NCBI RefSeq assembly: GCF_016908515.1
Contig: NZ_JAFBEA010000003.1
Span: 1-64,000, forward strand
Length of the DNA stretch: 64,000 nucleotides
From: Virgibacillus halotolerans
GTDB taxonomy: Bacteria; Bacillota; Bacilli; Bacillales; Amphibacillaceae
Direction of reading: 5' to 3'
This document shows positions 7,568 through 17,923 of this stretch, piece by piece. The position numbers were made by a program, and so were the translations under genes. The notes under the pieces were generated by a model that worked only from the letters and a program-made list of their open reading frames with translations, made no database searches and was not told the origin of the DNA. Each line of letters starts with the position of its first letter. Positions within the stretch are counted from its first letter, which is position 1.

Positions 7568-8704
7568 TTATTTTTTGGATAGACTTTTATTTCTAGTCCA
7601 CTGTTCATACCAACTTTTGATAGGAGCACTCATCTCCAATCCCAATTCCTGAAGGGCATCATTTAGCCGGGCATATTGATGGTTGACGAGCAATCCATAT
7701 CCCAATTCTGCATATAACTTCATTAAATAAAAGTGCGCATCCTCTTCCTCGGGTCTGAGGTCACTTATTTTCACATACCATGCTTCCATCATCTCCATAT
7801 TTCTCTGTTTAAGATAGAAACCGGCCATTTTATAAGCAGTATTGATCCATAATTGCTCCAGGCGATACCGCTCTGTTTCCGCCCAAACATAATCATATAC
7901 CTCTAAGTAAGGACCTGTGTACATAACCATCATGGTTTCATAGTATTCTATTGTTTCCGTATGGATAGGCGGGGCGGTCTTTACACTATTTTCCCATTCT
8001 AAAATATCAATGAAGACATTTTCAACAAATAACGTATAGCCATGCTGCACGTTTTTGAGCGTAAAATGATTTCCGAATTGATCCAACGCTTTTCGGATAT
8101 GGTAAATCGCTGTATATAATTGCGAGTATGTCCTGTTTTGTTCGATCGGCCAAATCAATTCAATTAGTTCAGCTTTTCGAATGGTTTTACCGATGTTATG
8201 TAGTAAATATAAAAATACTTCCTGTGCTTTTGCCGTTCGCCATTGAATATTATAAAATTTCCCTTTTGCTAACTCAAAAGTTAATTCTCTGCATACATTT
8301 ATCTGTAGATAATTATTTGTTGTTACCGGTTTGCTTTGCTGTTTAGTTGCGTTCATCTCAACCCGTTCCAATGTTCTCTGCAGTCTATCCAGTTGGATAG
8401 GCTTCAAAACGTAATCAACTACATTTAAGTCAAAAGCCTGGATGGCATATTCATTAAAGGCCGTAACAAAAACAATCGATAAACTTGAATCAAATTCAAG
8501 AAGTTGTTCCGCTAACTCTAGTCCATTTATTTCAGGCATCTCTATATCCAAAAATACAACATCTGCTTCCTCTAATAAGGGAGACCTATTTCTAATATCC
8601 AAGTTTACAAATTTACCTATGACATCAATGTTACCAAGTTTGTTTAGTTGATGTTCAAGAAAATCCAGTGCTAGTGGCTCATCATCAACGAGAATTGCTT
8701 TCAT
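7568..8704 (-). CDS. Response regulator with SARP/BTAD output domain
   Basis: A 378-residue DNA-binding response regulator. Residues 1-115 form a receiver domain with acidic pocket VDDEP, phosphoacceptor Asp in VVFLDIEMPEING, Thr in FVTAFNEYAI and Lys in VLKPIQ. Residues about 130-235 form an OmpR-like winged helix (KAQEVFLYLLHNIGKTIRKAELIELIWP; YHIRKALDQFG). The rest is a bacterial transcriptional activation domain of helical repeats (DILEWENSV, YVWAETERYRLEQLW, RPEEEDAHFYLMKLYAELG), as in SARP regulators. No histidine kinase is adjacent. It diverges from the giant adhesin gene across 350 bases containing a promoter and spaced repeats, so the adhesin is the natural target (inference). Confidence 0.87.
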   Translation of the reverse strand: MKAILVDDEPLALDFLEHQLNKLGNIDVIGKFVNLDIRNRSPLLEEADVVFLDIEMPEINGLELAEQLLEFDSSLSIVFVTAFNEYAIQAFDLNVVDYVLKPIQLDRLQRTLERVEMNATKQQSKPVTTNNYLQINVCRELTFELAKGKFYNIQWRTAKAQEVFLYLLHNIGKTIRKAELIELIWPIEQNRTYSQLYTAIYHIRKALDQFGNHFTLKNVQHGYTLFVENVFIDILEWENSVKTAPPIHTETIEYYETMMVMYTGPYLEVYDYVWAETERYRLEQLWINTAYKMAGFYLKQRNMEMMEAWYVKISDLRPEEEDAHFYLMKLYAELGYGLLVNHQYARLNDALQELGLEMSAPIKSWYEQWTRNKSLSKK

Positions 8705-8856
8705 TTCAATCCCCCATTTAATTAGTAATGTCTGTATATCTAAGATGTAGGTTATATGTGCCAGTGTATATAGTCTATTTTACCCCTCTTTAATGATCCT
8801 GCAAGTTAGTTGATTAAATCATATTTATATTTAATAAATTGACATGGGGCACTGTT

Positions 8857-8924
8857 TTGACATTACTGTCACAATTTTTATATAGACTTATACGGATTTT
8901 TACTTAATAGGTATTTAGACTTAT
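8857..8924 (+). promoter_or_regulatory. Adhesin promoter with direct repeats
   Basis: TTGACA (8857-8862) and TATAGA (8881-8886) are separated by 18 bases and point toward the adhesin. A second TTGACAT starts 18 bases upstream, at 8839. The nonamer TAGACTTAT occurs at 8883-8891 and 8916-8924, a period of 33 bases or three helical turns. SARP-type activators usually bind direct repeats near the -35 element, so these are candidate sites, but the link is inferred. Confidence 0.5.
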
Positions 8925-9056
8925 TAAAAGATCCGGTATTGTGCTTGTTTTCGTGGTTTGTTCAGTATTTGTAGAGCAAGGCTCATTATAGTAAGTAATT
9001 GGACTCATCAATACAAAAATATGTAGATAGGAAGCGCATAATTGGGAGGGATGAAA

Positions 9057-12000
9057 TTGAGGAGAAGAGTAAGTGTATTATTTATCTTTATGTTGGTTTT
9101 CCAAATGATATCCAGCAGCTTTGTTCTACCTGCACAAATCAAGGCGGAGGGATCTGAGCAAAGTATCTTCACTGGTATATCGACAACAGATGAAGATGAT
9201 AACAAAGTGAATGTAGAAGAACTGGATGGCGGGACAGCAATCAATGTAGGTGTGGACTGGTCTGTGGAAAATATAGAAGTTAAGGCAGAAAGTACAGATT
9301 CGCTTGTACTGCCTGAAGAATTGGATATTAAAAAAGAGCAGGATGGTACTTTAGTAGCCAACGAAACAGAAATTGGAACGTTTCAGGCTACAACGGACGG
9401 CGCTGTAGAGGTAACGTTTAATAAAGAAGTCGAAGAACACGCGGAAGCTGAAGGCAGATTTATACTAGAAGCGGTTGTTGCTCATACCGATCAGGAAGAA
9501 GAAAAGACTGAAGCAGAATCAAAAGAAGAAACAGAAAAAGAACTGGATAAAGAGCCTGTAGAGGACAATAATGAAACGGATTCATCAGCGATAGAAGAAG
9601 TTGAAGAAGATTCAGCAGAGGTAGAAAGTACAGATTCTGAAAAAAATCTAGGAACTGAGGTAGAAGAGGAAACAAATACGGAAGAAGCGTCTGAAGCTGA
9701 AGTAACTGAAGAAAATAGTGAAGATGCAACTGAGGAAAACACAGATTTAAACAAAGCAGATGTTGAAAGTGCAGTTTCGGAAGAAGATAAAAGAATAGCG
9801 GAAGAAAAGCATGGATTTAATTTGAATTTAGGCAGCGTTACTGATTTAGAAGATAAGCCATATGATGAAGAAAATCTACTGGATCCGGCAGAGGAATTCA
9901 AGCTGAAACTCGACTGGAGTCTAGAAGATGAGCATCATTATGTGGCAGGTGACATAGAAACATTTGATTTACCAAAAGGCATTAAAATAGCGGAAGAGAT
10001 GTCTGGTGAATTAAAAGACGACTCTGGTGCAGTTGTCGCCACTTATATAATTTCGACAGATAGAAAAGTAGAATTGACATTTACAGATTTTGTTGAAACA
10101 CATAGTAACGTAAAAGGCTGGTTAGAAATTATTTCAACATTGGATGAAACAAATGTTGAGGTTGAAGATGGGGAAGCGATTCTTGATCCAATTGGTGAAG
10201 AAGGCGAAATCAGAATCCCAATTGACCAAGGCAACAAAGAGAAAACAATCGAGAAAAAGGGAACACCAAATAAAGGTTACAATGCCGATGAAATTAATTG
10301 GGAAGTCATTATTAATAAAAATAAAGCATCTTTAACAGATGCAAAGGTCACAGATCTACTTCCTGAAGGTACGGAATATAAAGAAGGCAGTTTAATAGTT
10401 ACAAAATTAAAAGTAGATCTGTACGGTAATATTTTAGGTGATGATGAAGTAATTGACGTAACTGATGAAGCCGTTGTTGACGGTGAATTAACCATCCCGC
10501 TCGGTGATATTAAGGATGCTTACCGCGTTGAATACGTCACTACGGTTACTGATGATGAGAAAACGCAATTTAAGAATAATGCTATACTTTTAGATGAAGA
10601 TTTGGAAGATGTTTCAGCGGACGCAACGATAACGATTAATCGTGGTGAAGCAATCAAGAAAAAAGCTGCCAAAGGCTATGATCCTAAAACAGGGATTATT
10701 GAATGGGAAATTGAATTTAACTACAATGAAAAAGATTTAACAGATGTTACTTTAACAGATGCATGGACACCAGAGGGTAAAATGGATTTAGTTGAGGATA
10801 GTCTGGTATTCACTGAGGTGGAAATTGATGAAAATGGTCAGGCAAAGGAGACAGGTAATGTAGGTCTGCCTGACGGTGCGGAACTTGTAAAAGGTGACGA
10901 TGGATTTGAAGTAACAGGTATTACTACAGATACGCCCTATAAAGTAACGTACCGAACAAAAGTGAAAGATCGTGTGCTGGATGGTTTTAAGGTTGCAAAC
11001 ACAGCCGGATTTGGTGCTGAGTCAGATGGTTCTGGATCTGGCGTCGGTACGTATTACGGATCGAAATCAGCTGGATCAATTGATTATGCAGCTAAAACAA
11101 TCGATTGGAAAATCGAAGTTAACCATGATGAATATCCGATGGAAAGGATTAGCATTGAGGACACATTGGGTGAAGGATTAACTTTACTTGGTGAAACAAT
11201 TGCAATTACAGTAGATGGTCAGCCTTACGACAAGGAAGAACATGGTGATTATACAGTTTCGGGTGATAATCCATTTACAATTACGTTTCCAGATGACTAT
11301 ACAACAGATAAAAAGATCGAAATTAGCTATAAAACTGAATTTGACGCAGACAATGTGCCAGATTATAAGCCGACAAATAAAGCGGCCATTACGTGGACAC
11401 CAGGAGATGGTGGTGACCCGATTACAAAAGAAGTCGAAGCAGGAACAGAATTAAACAAGGAGACAAAAGATAGTTCGTGGAAAAATGGATCGTATAATCC
11501 AGAAACAAAAGAAATCACATGGACGATCATTACAAACTATCGGCAAAATTCAATTGACGACTTAAAAATTGTAGATGCGCCTCAAGGTAACCAGCAAATT
11601 GTACCGAAATCTGTTAAAATTCATGAACTTACAATAGATAGTAATGGTAATCACAGACCAGGTGACGATGTAACAGGTAACGTAGATGTTTCTTATAATG
11701 AAGATAATACTATTTCGGTAGGAATTGGAAAAACAACCAAAGCGTATAAAATCGAATACAAAACATCACTCGCTGATTTAAGTGATATTCAAAACGAATA
11801 TGTGAACGAAGCAGAAGTGTTAAATGGAATAGAAAAATTGTCTGACTTAGAAGCTAAAGTGGGCATTGCTAAATCAGATACGTATGGAGAGAAATCAGGC
11901 TATCAAGAAGGTAAACAAGTTCATTGGTCAGTCAAAGTGAACCTCGGACAGCAAAAGGTCAGTAATTTAAAACTTGAAGATACAATTTCTGATAATCAAG

Positions 12001-15000
12001 AGTTTTTAGTGGATACATTTAAAGTGTATCATGCAACAGTTGATGGAAACGGAAATGCAACCAAAGGCGAAGAAGTTTCTGAAGACCAATATGAGTTAAC
12101 ACATACGCTAGGAGAACCAGTCTTCACTGTTGAGTGGAAAGAGGATGTTGATCGGGCGTTTATCGTTGAGTATTCAACATTGTTCTTTGAGAAACATAAT
12201 GGTGAAGTAACAAATACGTATAACGTGACTGGCGATAACATCATCAAGGATGGTACGACTGGTGGTGATGGTACAGTAACCATCAAACAATTATCATCAG
12301 GTGGCGGTTCGGGTGAAGCAGGCTATCTTGTTATTGACAAAGTTGGTAAAAAAGATGGAGTGGAAGCCCCATTAGCCGGCGCCGAGTTTGACTTAATTGA
12401 TTCAGATACAGGTAACGTATTAAAATCAGGTACGACTGACGAAAATGGTCAAATCGATTTCGGTCGTTTACTGTTTGGAGAGTATGAATTATACGAACGC
12501 GTTGTTCCGGAGGGTTATGTCACAAAAGACGAAAGACAAACGATTGTAATTGATAAGAAATATGAAAAAGGCGATGATAAAGAGACTTTTTCATATAAAG
12601 CTCTAAACTACGAACCTGTCTTTGCAATTGAACTATCAAAAACGGGTGAAGAAGGAAAAGCATTAGAAGGTGCTGAATTCACACTGTTTGATTCAAACGA
12701 TAAAGAAATTGCAAAAGATACAACAGATAAAGACGGCAAGATATTATTTGAAAATCTAAAGAATGCTGGAACATATTATGTGCAAGAAACGAAAGCACCA
12801 GCAGGGTATGTACTTGATGAAACTAAACATCAAGTGATTATCGGAGATAAAGAGCAAGAGCCAGTAAAATTGTCAGTTGATAACACCCCACGTGGTGCGG
12901 TTAGATTAACAAAATTAGACACGGATACAAATGAACCTCTTCAAGGTGTTGAATTTGAATTACAAAAGTTAAACGAAGAAACAAAGGAGTTTGAAAAAGT
13001 TGAAACGGATGAGCCACTTATTACAGATGAAAATGGGAACATCAAAACTTCAAACACGCTTGAAGCAGGAACCTACCAATTCGTTGAAGTAAAAGCTTTA
13101 GACGGCTACCGTACAAACGAAGAGCCGAAACAGTTTGAAGTTAATGTAAATGATGTCGCTCTGCAGACATTATCAATGACGAACGAGAAGTATAAAGGTT
13201 CTGTCAAACTAATTAAATTAGACGCTGCAACCAAAGATCTACTTTCAGGAGCAGCATTTAAATTAGTAGATTCAGAAGGTGAAGTTGTTAAAGAAGAATT
13301 AGTCACAAATGACCAAGGTGAAATTGTTGTCGATAATTTACTTTTAGGTAACTATCAATTAATGGAAACAAAAGCGCCGACTGGTTACGAATTAGATGAA
13401 ACACCGATTGATATAGAAATTACGGAAGACGAACAAGTCGTTGAAAAAACAATGACGAACATTAAAATTACAAATATATCAGTTGAGAAGAAGTGGAATA
13501 ACGCGGATGGCGACACAACACCGGTCACGGTGAGACTTCTACCAACAGATCAAACAGTTGAATTAAACGAGGAAAATAATTGGAAAGCAACATTTAAAGA
13601 CTTACATGTTTATGATGAGTCAGGAGAAAAAATCGATTATCAAGTTGAAGAAGCAGAGATTGATGGCTATAAGTCAACAGTAACAGGCGATTCAGCAGAC
13701 GGCTTTATCGTGACGAACACAGAATTGACCAGCGTTTCGGGTACGAAAACGTGGCTAGATGATAAAGCAGCGGACCGTCCAGACTCCATTACAGTTGAAC
13801 TTTCAGGAAATGGCGAGAAAATTGACGAGATTGAAGTCAACGCAGCATCTGATTGGAAATACGAATTCGGAGAGCTTGTGAAGTATGATGCTAAAGGTAA
13901 AGAAATCGTCTATACAGTTGATGAAGTAAAACTGAGTGGTTATGAGACATCAATTGAAGGTTTCAATATTACGAATCTACGTGTTGGTGAGACTGACGTA
14001 AAAGGAACGAAGACATGGTTAGATGATGACTCAGAAAATCGTCCAGACTCCATTACAGTCCAGTTACTGGCAAACGGTGAGAAAACGGATCAAACAGTTG
14101 AAGTCAACGCGGAATCAGACTGGTCATACGAATTTAAGAACCTTGATGAATATGATGACCAAGGTAAGAAAATCAGCTATACAGTTGATGAAGAAGCTGT
14201 CGAAGGCTATGAGAAATTAATTGAAGGTAACGATATTACGAATTTACGTGTCGGTACAACAGAAGTAGAAGTATCTAAGTTGTGGAAGGATGAAGATGAA
14301 ACAGATCGTCCGGATACAATCAAGATGAACCTCCTTCAAAATGGTACGGTTTATAAAGAATATAAAGTGGCAAAAGAAAATGATTGGAAACTAACAATCA
14401 CGGACCTGCCAAAGTATGATGAAGTTGGTAAAGCTTATAAGTACACTGTCACAGAACATGATGTGCCAGGTTATGCATCAGCTGTTGATGGATTTGAGAT
14501 CACCAACACACGTGCAGACGTGAAAACAATTGAAATCAGCAAAAATTGGTTAGATGACGATTCCAAAGATCGTCCAGATTCAATTGAAGTTGAGTTATTT
14601 AGATCGGTAACAGATGGTGATAATGAGTTGGTTGATACCATCACATTAACCGAAGAAGATGTTTGGTCACTTGAAGTAAAAGACCTACCATCATTCGATA
14701 CGGATGGAAAAGCTTACACGTACGAAATTAGGGAAAAAGAAGTTGCAGGCTATGAAACAAGCGTCAATGGATTTGAATTAACCAATTTACGTGTTGGCGA
14801 CACTGAAGTATCAGGAACAAAGACATGGTTAGATGATGACTCAAAAGATCGACCAGAATCCATCACAGTCCAGTTACTGGCGAACGGTGAGGAAACTGAT
14901 AAGACAATTGAAGTCGATGCATCGTCAGACTGGACATATGAATTTATGAACCTTGACAAGTATGATGAACAAGGAAAAGTAATTGCCTATACAGTTGATG

Positions 15001-16658
15001 AAGAAGCTGTTGACGGCTATGAGAAATCAATTGAAGGTAACGATATTACAAACGTACGTGTAGGTAAAAAGGAAGTTTCTGGAGAGAAGACGTGGGTTGA
15101 AGTCGATGACCAATATCGTCCAGACTCCATTACAGTAAACTTACTTGCAAACGGTGAGGAAGAAGATACAGTTGAAGTTTCTGTAGCGACAGATTGGTCA
15201 TATGAATTCACCGGATTAGCCAAGTATGATGCAAAAGGAAAAGAAATAAACTATACAATTGAAGAAATTGAAGTTCCGGGTTATGAGTCGGAAGTAGAAG
15301 ACTATAACATTACAAACACCCAAGCAACAACAAAAGTATCAGGAACGAAGACGTGGAAAGATAATGGTAAAGGTCATCCAGATTCCATTACTGTTCAAGT
15401 AATGAATGGAACTGACGTTGTTCAAGAACAAGAAGTAACAGCGGAAGATGAATGGGCTTATACATTCACAGACTTAGTGAAATATGATAAAGAAGGTAAC
15501 GAGATAGGGTACACGATCAACGAACTACCTGTTCCAGGATATGCAACGGAAATAGATGGTTTTGATATTACAAATACAAGATCTGAAAAAGTTGATGTAG
15601 AAGGAACCAAAACATGGAAAGACGATAACGCAAAAGATCGTCCGGACATGATTAAAGTAAACCTCTTACAAAATGGTGTTGTGAAAGATACGAAAAAAGT
15701 TACGGCAGAAGTTGATTGGTCGTATAGCTTTGATGATTTAGATAAATATGATGAAAATGGTGTCGCGTATGTGTATACCGTGAAAGAGCAAGGTGTTCCA
15801 GGATATGAATCAGAAGTTGATGGATTTAATCTAACCAATACTAAATCTGACCAAATATCAGTATTAGTTACAAAAGGTTGGAAAGACGACGATTCCAAAG
15901 ATCGTCCTAAATCAATCAAAGTAAACCTTTTACAAAATGGGAATCTGTTTAAAGATGTGGAAGTAACATCTGAAAATGATTGGAAACATGAGTTTAAAGA
16001 TCTAGAAGCATATGATGAAAATGGTGTCGCATATGAATATACCATCGAAGAGGAAAAAGTAGAAGGCTATGAGACAACAATTGATGGTTTTGACATCACC
16101 AACGTTCGTGTAGGGGAAACATCCGTAGAAGGAACCAAAACATGGAAGGGCGATAACGCAAAAGATCGTCCAGAGATGATTAAGGTAAACCTCTTACAAG
16201 ACGGTGTTATAGTCAAGACAGCCGAAGTAACGTCTGAAACGGATTGGACATATAACTTCACAGATCTGCCAGCGTTTGATGAGAACGGTGTTGCTTACAT
16301 TTACACGGTTGAAGAAGAAGCGGTAGATGGTTACACATCCACTGTGAAAGGTTATGATATTACAAATACATTCATACCTTTTGAAAAGGATGAAGATTAT
16401 AAAGAAGAAGTAACAGCGGGAGCGAACCAGGATTCTCCGAATAAGCCGAATAAACCAGGGGAACCAGACAGATCAGATAAATCAGATAAACTGGATAGCC
16501 CAGGTAAATCAGATAAAATTGGTGAAGAGAAGGAAGGATCACCAGACAACGAGCTTCCAAAAACAGCAACTAACATATTCAATTTGGTCTTACTTGGTTT
16601 TGGTTTGATACTCGTTGGGTTAATCACATGGTTTGTTAGAAGAAGAAAAACAGCATAA
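9057..16658 (+). CDS. Giant sortase-anchored adhesin with collagen-binding-like, SpaA and CnaB modules
   Basis: A surface protein of about 2,530 residues. It has a signal peptide, then an acidic Glu-rich linker (about 9490-9790). About five collagen-binding-like modules follow (10255-12300), each opening with a GY..xxxxIxWxIxxN pattern and closing with an AYxVEYxT-like strand. Next are four SpaA-type Cna_B modules (12320-13470; LAGAEFDL, LEGAEFTL, LQGVEFEL, LSGAAFKL openings). Eleven CnaB repeats of about 88 residues occupy 13476-16378 (GTKTWxDDxxxDRPDSI ... GYExxIxGxxITN). The Lys-Glu-Asn sets suggest self-formed isopeptide bonds. A Pro/Ser/Asp/Lys spacer precedes sorting motif LPKTA (16554-16568), a hydrophobic helix and an RRRK tail. 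LPKTA has Ala instead of Gly, like class D sortase substrates. ATG 9051 abuts the GGGAGGG site, so TTG 9057 is preferred. No sortase gene is in the window. Confidence 0.93.
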   Translation: MRRRVSVLFIFMLVFQMISSSFVLPAQIKAEGSEQSIFTGISTTDEDDNKVNVEELDGGTAINVGVDWSVENIEVKAESTDSLVLPEELDIKKEQDGTLVANETEIGTFQATTDGAVEVTFNKEVEEHAEAEGRFILEAVVAHTDQEEEKTEAESKEETEKELDKEPVEDNNETDSSAIEEVEEDSAEVESTDSEKNLGTEVEEETNTEEASEAEVTEENSEDATEENTDLNKADVESAVSEEDKRIAEEKHGFNLNLGSVTDLEDKPYDEENLLDPAEEFKLKLDWSLEDEHHYVAGDIETFDLPKGIKIAEEMSGELKDDSGAVVATYIISTDRKVELTFTDFVETHSNVKGWLEIISTLDETNVEVEDGEAILDPIGEEGEIRIPIDQGNKEKTIEKKGTPNKGYNADEINWEVIINKNKASLTDAKVTDLLPEGTEYKEGSLIVTKLKVDLYGNILGDDEVIDVTDEAVVDGELTIPLGDIKDAYRVEYVTTVTDDEKTQFKNNAILLDEDLEDVSADATITINRGEAIKKKAAKGYDPKTGIIEWEIEFNYNEKDLTDVTLTDAWTPEGKMDLVEDSLVFTEVEIDENGQAKETGNVGLPDGAELVKGDDGFEVTGITTDTPYKVTYRTKVKDRVLDGFKVANTAGFGAESDGSGSGVGTYYGSKSAGSIDYAAKTIDWKIEVNHDEYPMERISIEDTLGEGLTLLGETIAITVDGQPYDKEEHGDYTVSGDNPFTITFPDDYTTDKKIEISYKTEFDADNVPDYKPTNKAAITWTPGDGGDPITKEVEAGTELNKETKDSSWKNGSYNPETKEITWTIITNYRQNSIDDLKIVDAPQGNQQIVPKSVKIHELTIDSNGNHRPGDDVTGNVDVSYNEDNTISVGIGKTTKAYKIEYKTSLADLSDIQNEYVNEAEVLNGIEKLSDLEAKVGIAKSDTYGEKSGYQEGKQVHWSVKVNLGQQKVSNLKLEDTISDNQEFLVDTFKVYHATVDGNGNATKGEEVSEDQYELTHTLGEPVFTVEWKEDVDRAFIVEYSTLFFEKHNGEVTNTYNVTGDNIIKDGTTGGDGTVTIKQLSSGGGSGEAGYLVIDKVGKKDGVEAPLAGAEFDLIDSDTGNVLKSGTTDENGQIDFGRLLFGEYELYERVVPEGYVTKDERQTIVIDKKYEKGDDKETFSYKALNYEPVFAIELSKTGEEGKALEGAEFTLFDSNDKEIAKDTTDKDGKILFENLKNAGTYYVQETKAPAGYVLDETKHQVIIGDKEQEPVKLSVDNTPRGAVRLTKLDTDTNEPLQGVEFELQKLNEETKEFEKVETDEPLITDENGNIKTSNTLEAGTYQFVEVKALDGYRTNEEPKQFEVNVNDVALQTLSMTNEKYKGSVKLIKLDAATKDLLSGAAFKLVDSEGEVVKEELVTNDQGEIVVDNLLLGNYQLMETKAPTGYELDETPIDIEITEDEQVVEKTMTNIKITNISVEKKWNNADGDTTPVTVRLLPTDQTVELNEENNWKATFKDLHVYDESGEKIDYQVEEAEIDGYKSTVTGDSADGFIVTNTELTSVSGTKTWLDDKAADRPDSITVELSGNGEKIDEIEVNAASDWKYEFGELVKYDAKGKEIVYTVDEVKLSGYETSIEGFNITNLRVGETDVKGTKTWLDDDSENRPDSITVQLLANGEKTDQTVEVNAESDWSYEFKNLDEYDDQGKKISYTVDEEAVEGYEKLIEGNDITNLRVGTTEVEVSKLWKDEDETDRPDTIKMNLLQNGTVYKEYKVAKENDWKLTITDLPKYDEVGKAYKYTVTEHDVPGYASAVDGFEITNTRADVKTIEISKNWLDDDSKDRPDSIEVELFRSVTDGDNELVDTITLTEEDVWSLEVKDLPSFDTDGKAYTYEIREKEVAGYETSVNGFELTNLRVGDTEVSGTKTWLDDDSKDRPESITVQLLANGEETDKTIEVDASSDWTYEFMNLDKYDEQGKVIAYTVDEEAVDGYEKSIEGNDITNVRVGKKEVSGEKTWVEVDDQYRPDSITVNLLANGEEEDTVEVSVATDWSYEFTGLAKYDAKGKEINYTIEEIEVPGYESEVEDYNITNTQATTKVSGTKTWKDNGKGHPDSITVQVMNGTDVVQEQEVTAEDEWAYTFTDLVKYDKEGNEIGYTINELPVPGYATEIDGFDITNTRSEKVDVEGTKTWKDDNAKDRPDMIKVNLLQNGVVKDTKKVTAEVDWSYSFDDLDKYDENGVAYVYTVKEQGVPGYESEVDGFNLTNTKSDQISVLVTKGWKDDDSKDRPKSIKVNLLQNGNLFKDVEVTSENDWKHEFKDLEAYDENGVAYEYTIEEEKVEGYETTIDGFDITNVRVGETSVEGTKTWKGDNAKDRPEMIKVNLLQDGVIVKTAEVTSETDWTYNFTDLPAFDENGVAYIYTVEEEAVDGYTSTVKGYDITNTFIPFEKDEDYKEEVTAGANQDSPNKPNKPGEPDRSDKSDKLDSPGKSDKIGEEKEGSPDNELPKTATNIFNLVLLGFGLILVGLITWFVRRRKTA

Positions 16659-16667
16659 TTACTATAT

Positions 16668-16711
16668 TAAAAAGCTTTCACTTACTAACTATAGTAGGTG
16701 AAAGCTTTTTA
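16668..16711 (+). terminator. Terminator of the adhesin gene
   Basis: AAAAAGCTTTCACTTACTA and TAGTAGGTGAAAGCTTTTT form a near-perfect 19-bp stem with T-run, starting about ten bases after the stop codon. Confidence 0.9.
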
Positions 16712-16837
16712 TTTAATCTTGACACGCTTCATGGGCGGATGACCTTTATGAAAGTTAATTTATTTAGCGGCTTGAACCATATTAATGTTTTGGAACCCCG
16801 AAAGCTCACTGTTGTTCCACAGTTCCCATTTGTTTTT

Positions 16838-17614
16838 TTACCCACCAATAATATGAAAACCCGAATCTACGTGCAATACTTCACCAGTTACGCCCCTGGA
16901 AAGCTCGCTCATGAAGAATAATGTTGCATCTCCAACTTGGTCCTGATCCACATTTCGGCGTAAAGGAGCAATTTCCTCAATAACGGAAGCTTTCTCGTTA
17001 AAGCCAGATACGCCCTTAGCGGATAACGTGCGTATTGGGCCTGCAGACACTGCATTTACCCGAATACCGTACTTACCGACATCTTCTGCTAGGTATCTCA
17101 CACTTGCTTCTAATGAGGCTTTGGCAACCCCCATAACATTGTAGTTTTTAATAACACGTTCTGCACCTAGGTATGTTTGTGTTACAATGCTACCGCCCTC
17201 AGTCATCACTTCTTTAGCAGCTTTTGTAATGGCTACAAGTGAATAAGCACTGATCTCCTGGGCTAATAAAAATCCATCACGGGACGTATCCGCATATTCG
17301 CCTTTTAGTTCCTCTTTGTTTGCGAAAGCCACTGAATGAATTAAGCCATGAACAACGCCAACCTTTTCTTTGATCTCGCCAAATGCTTTCGCAATACTAT
17401 CATCACTGGCAACATCACAAGAGACGATTAATTTTGGTTCTATCTCATTTGCTGCTAAGAGCTTTGTTAATTTATTGTAAGACCTTTCCTGTCTGTTTGT
17501 GAAAATTAAATTTGCTCCTGCATTATGTAATGACTTCGTTATTCCCCATGCAATACTACGTTCGTTTGCCACACCCATAATAATGATGTTTTTTCCTTGT
17601 AGTAGACCTGACAT
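16838..17614 (-). CDS. fabI: Enoyl-[acyl-carrier-protein] reductase (NADH), FabI
   Basis: Catalyses the last reductive step of each fatty acid elongation cycle in the cytoplasm. The 258-residue length is typical. An atypical-SDR NAD motif is seen in IIIMGVANERSIAWGI near the N-terminus. The catalytic Tyr-x6-Lys is in YNVMGVAKASLE, with the preceding tyrosine in the TQTYLGAERV region. The cofactor-proximal VNAVSAGPIRTLSAKG and the C-terminal GEVLHVDSGFHIIGG complete the family pattern. GGAGGTG lies correctly before the ATG. It is monocistronic and convergent with the adhesin gene. I see no clear FapR palindrome upstream. Confidence 0.96.
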   Translation of the reverse strand: MSGLLQGKNIIIMGVANERSIAWGITKSLHNAGANLIFTNRQERSYNKLTKLLAANEIEPKLIVSCDVASDDSIAKAFGEIKEKVGVVHGLIHSVAFANKEELKGEYADTSRDGFLLAQEISAYSLVAITKAAKEVMTEGGSIVTQTYLGAERVIKNYNVMGVAKASLEASVRYLAEDVGKYGIRVNAVSAGPIRTLSAKGVSGFNEKASVIEEIAPLRRNVDQDQVGDATLFFMSELSRGVTGEVLHVDSGFHIIGG

Positions 17615-17851
17615 ACGTGCACCTCCAAAATGATTTCTCTTATATTATAACCTATTATTACTGTTTAAAGAAATCAAATTAAAACACAAACGGTTCGTTG
17701 AAAGGGCGTGAAAATAATTTTCTATTACAAAAGTTTACTTTACCCTTTACAAAGGATCAAGAAGTAGATATAATGAAAATCGTCAGTTTGAGATAAATTG
17801 TCACTTCATGTAAAACAATGTCGTTTATACATAATAAAATTTAATAATTAA
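17615..17851. other. Intergenic region between fabI and the tRNA cluster
   Basis: AT-rich spacer that must hold the divergent promoters of fabI and the tRNA operon. No further gene or repeat is visible. Confidence 0.5.
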
Positions 17852-17923
17852 GGCCCGTTGGTCAAGCGGTTAAGACACCGCCCTTTCACGGCGGTATCAC
17901 GGGTTCGAATCCCGTACGGGTCA
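17852..17923 (+). tRNA. tRNA-Glu (UUC)
   Basis: Acceptor GGCCCGT pairs with ACGGGTC; the anticodon loop CTTTCAC carries TTC. The T-arm GGGTTCGAATCCC is intact. Discriminator A; CCA is not encoded. Confidence 0.95.

Noticed and set aside
7318-7629. Open frame of 103 codons on the minus strand overlapping the response regulator 3' end
   Set aside because: It overlaps the conserved end of the SARP-type regulator in another frame, has no ribosome-binding site and spans a terminator.
9460-9901. Long minus-strand frames inside the adhesin gene
   Set aside because: They are antisense images of the acidic linker (Glu/Ser-rich codons read backward as Leu/Ser) and have no start signals.
15458-16045. 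195-codon minus-strand frame in the CnaB repeats
   Set aside because: A repetitive antisense frame that follows the CnaB period; no ribosome-binding site.
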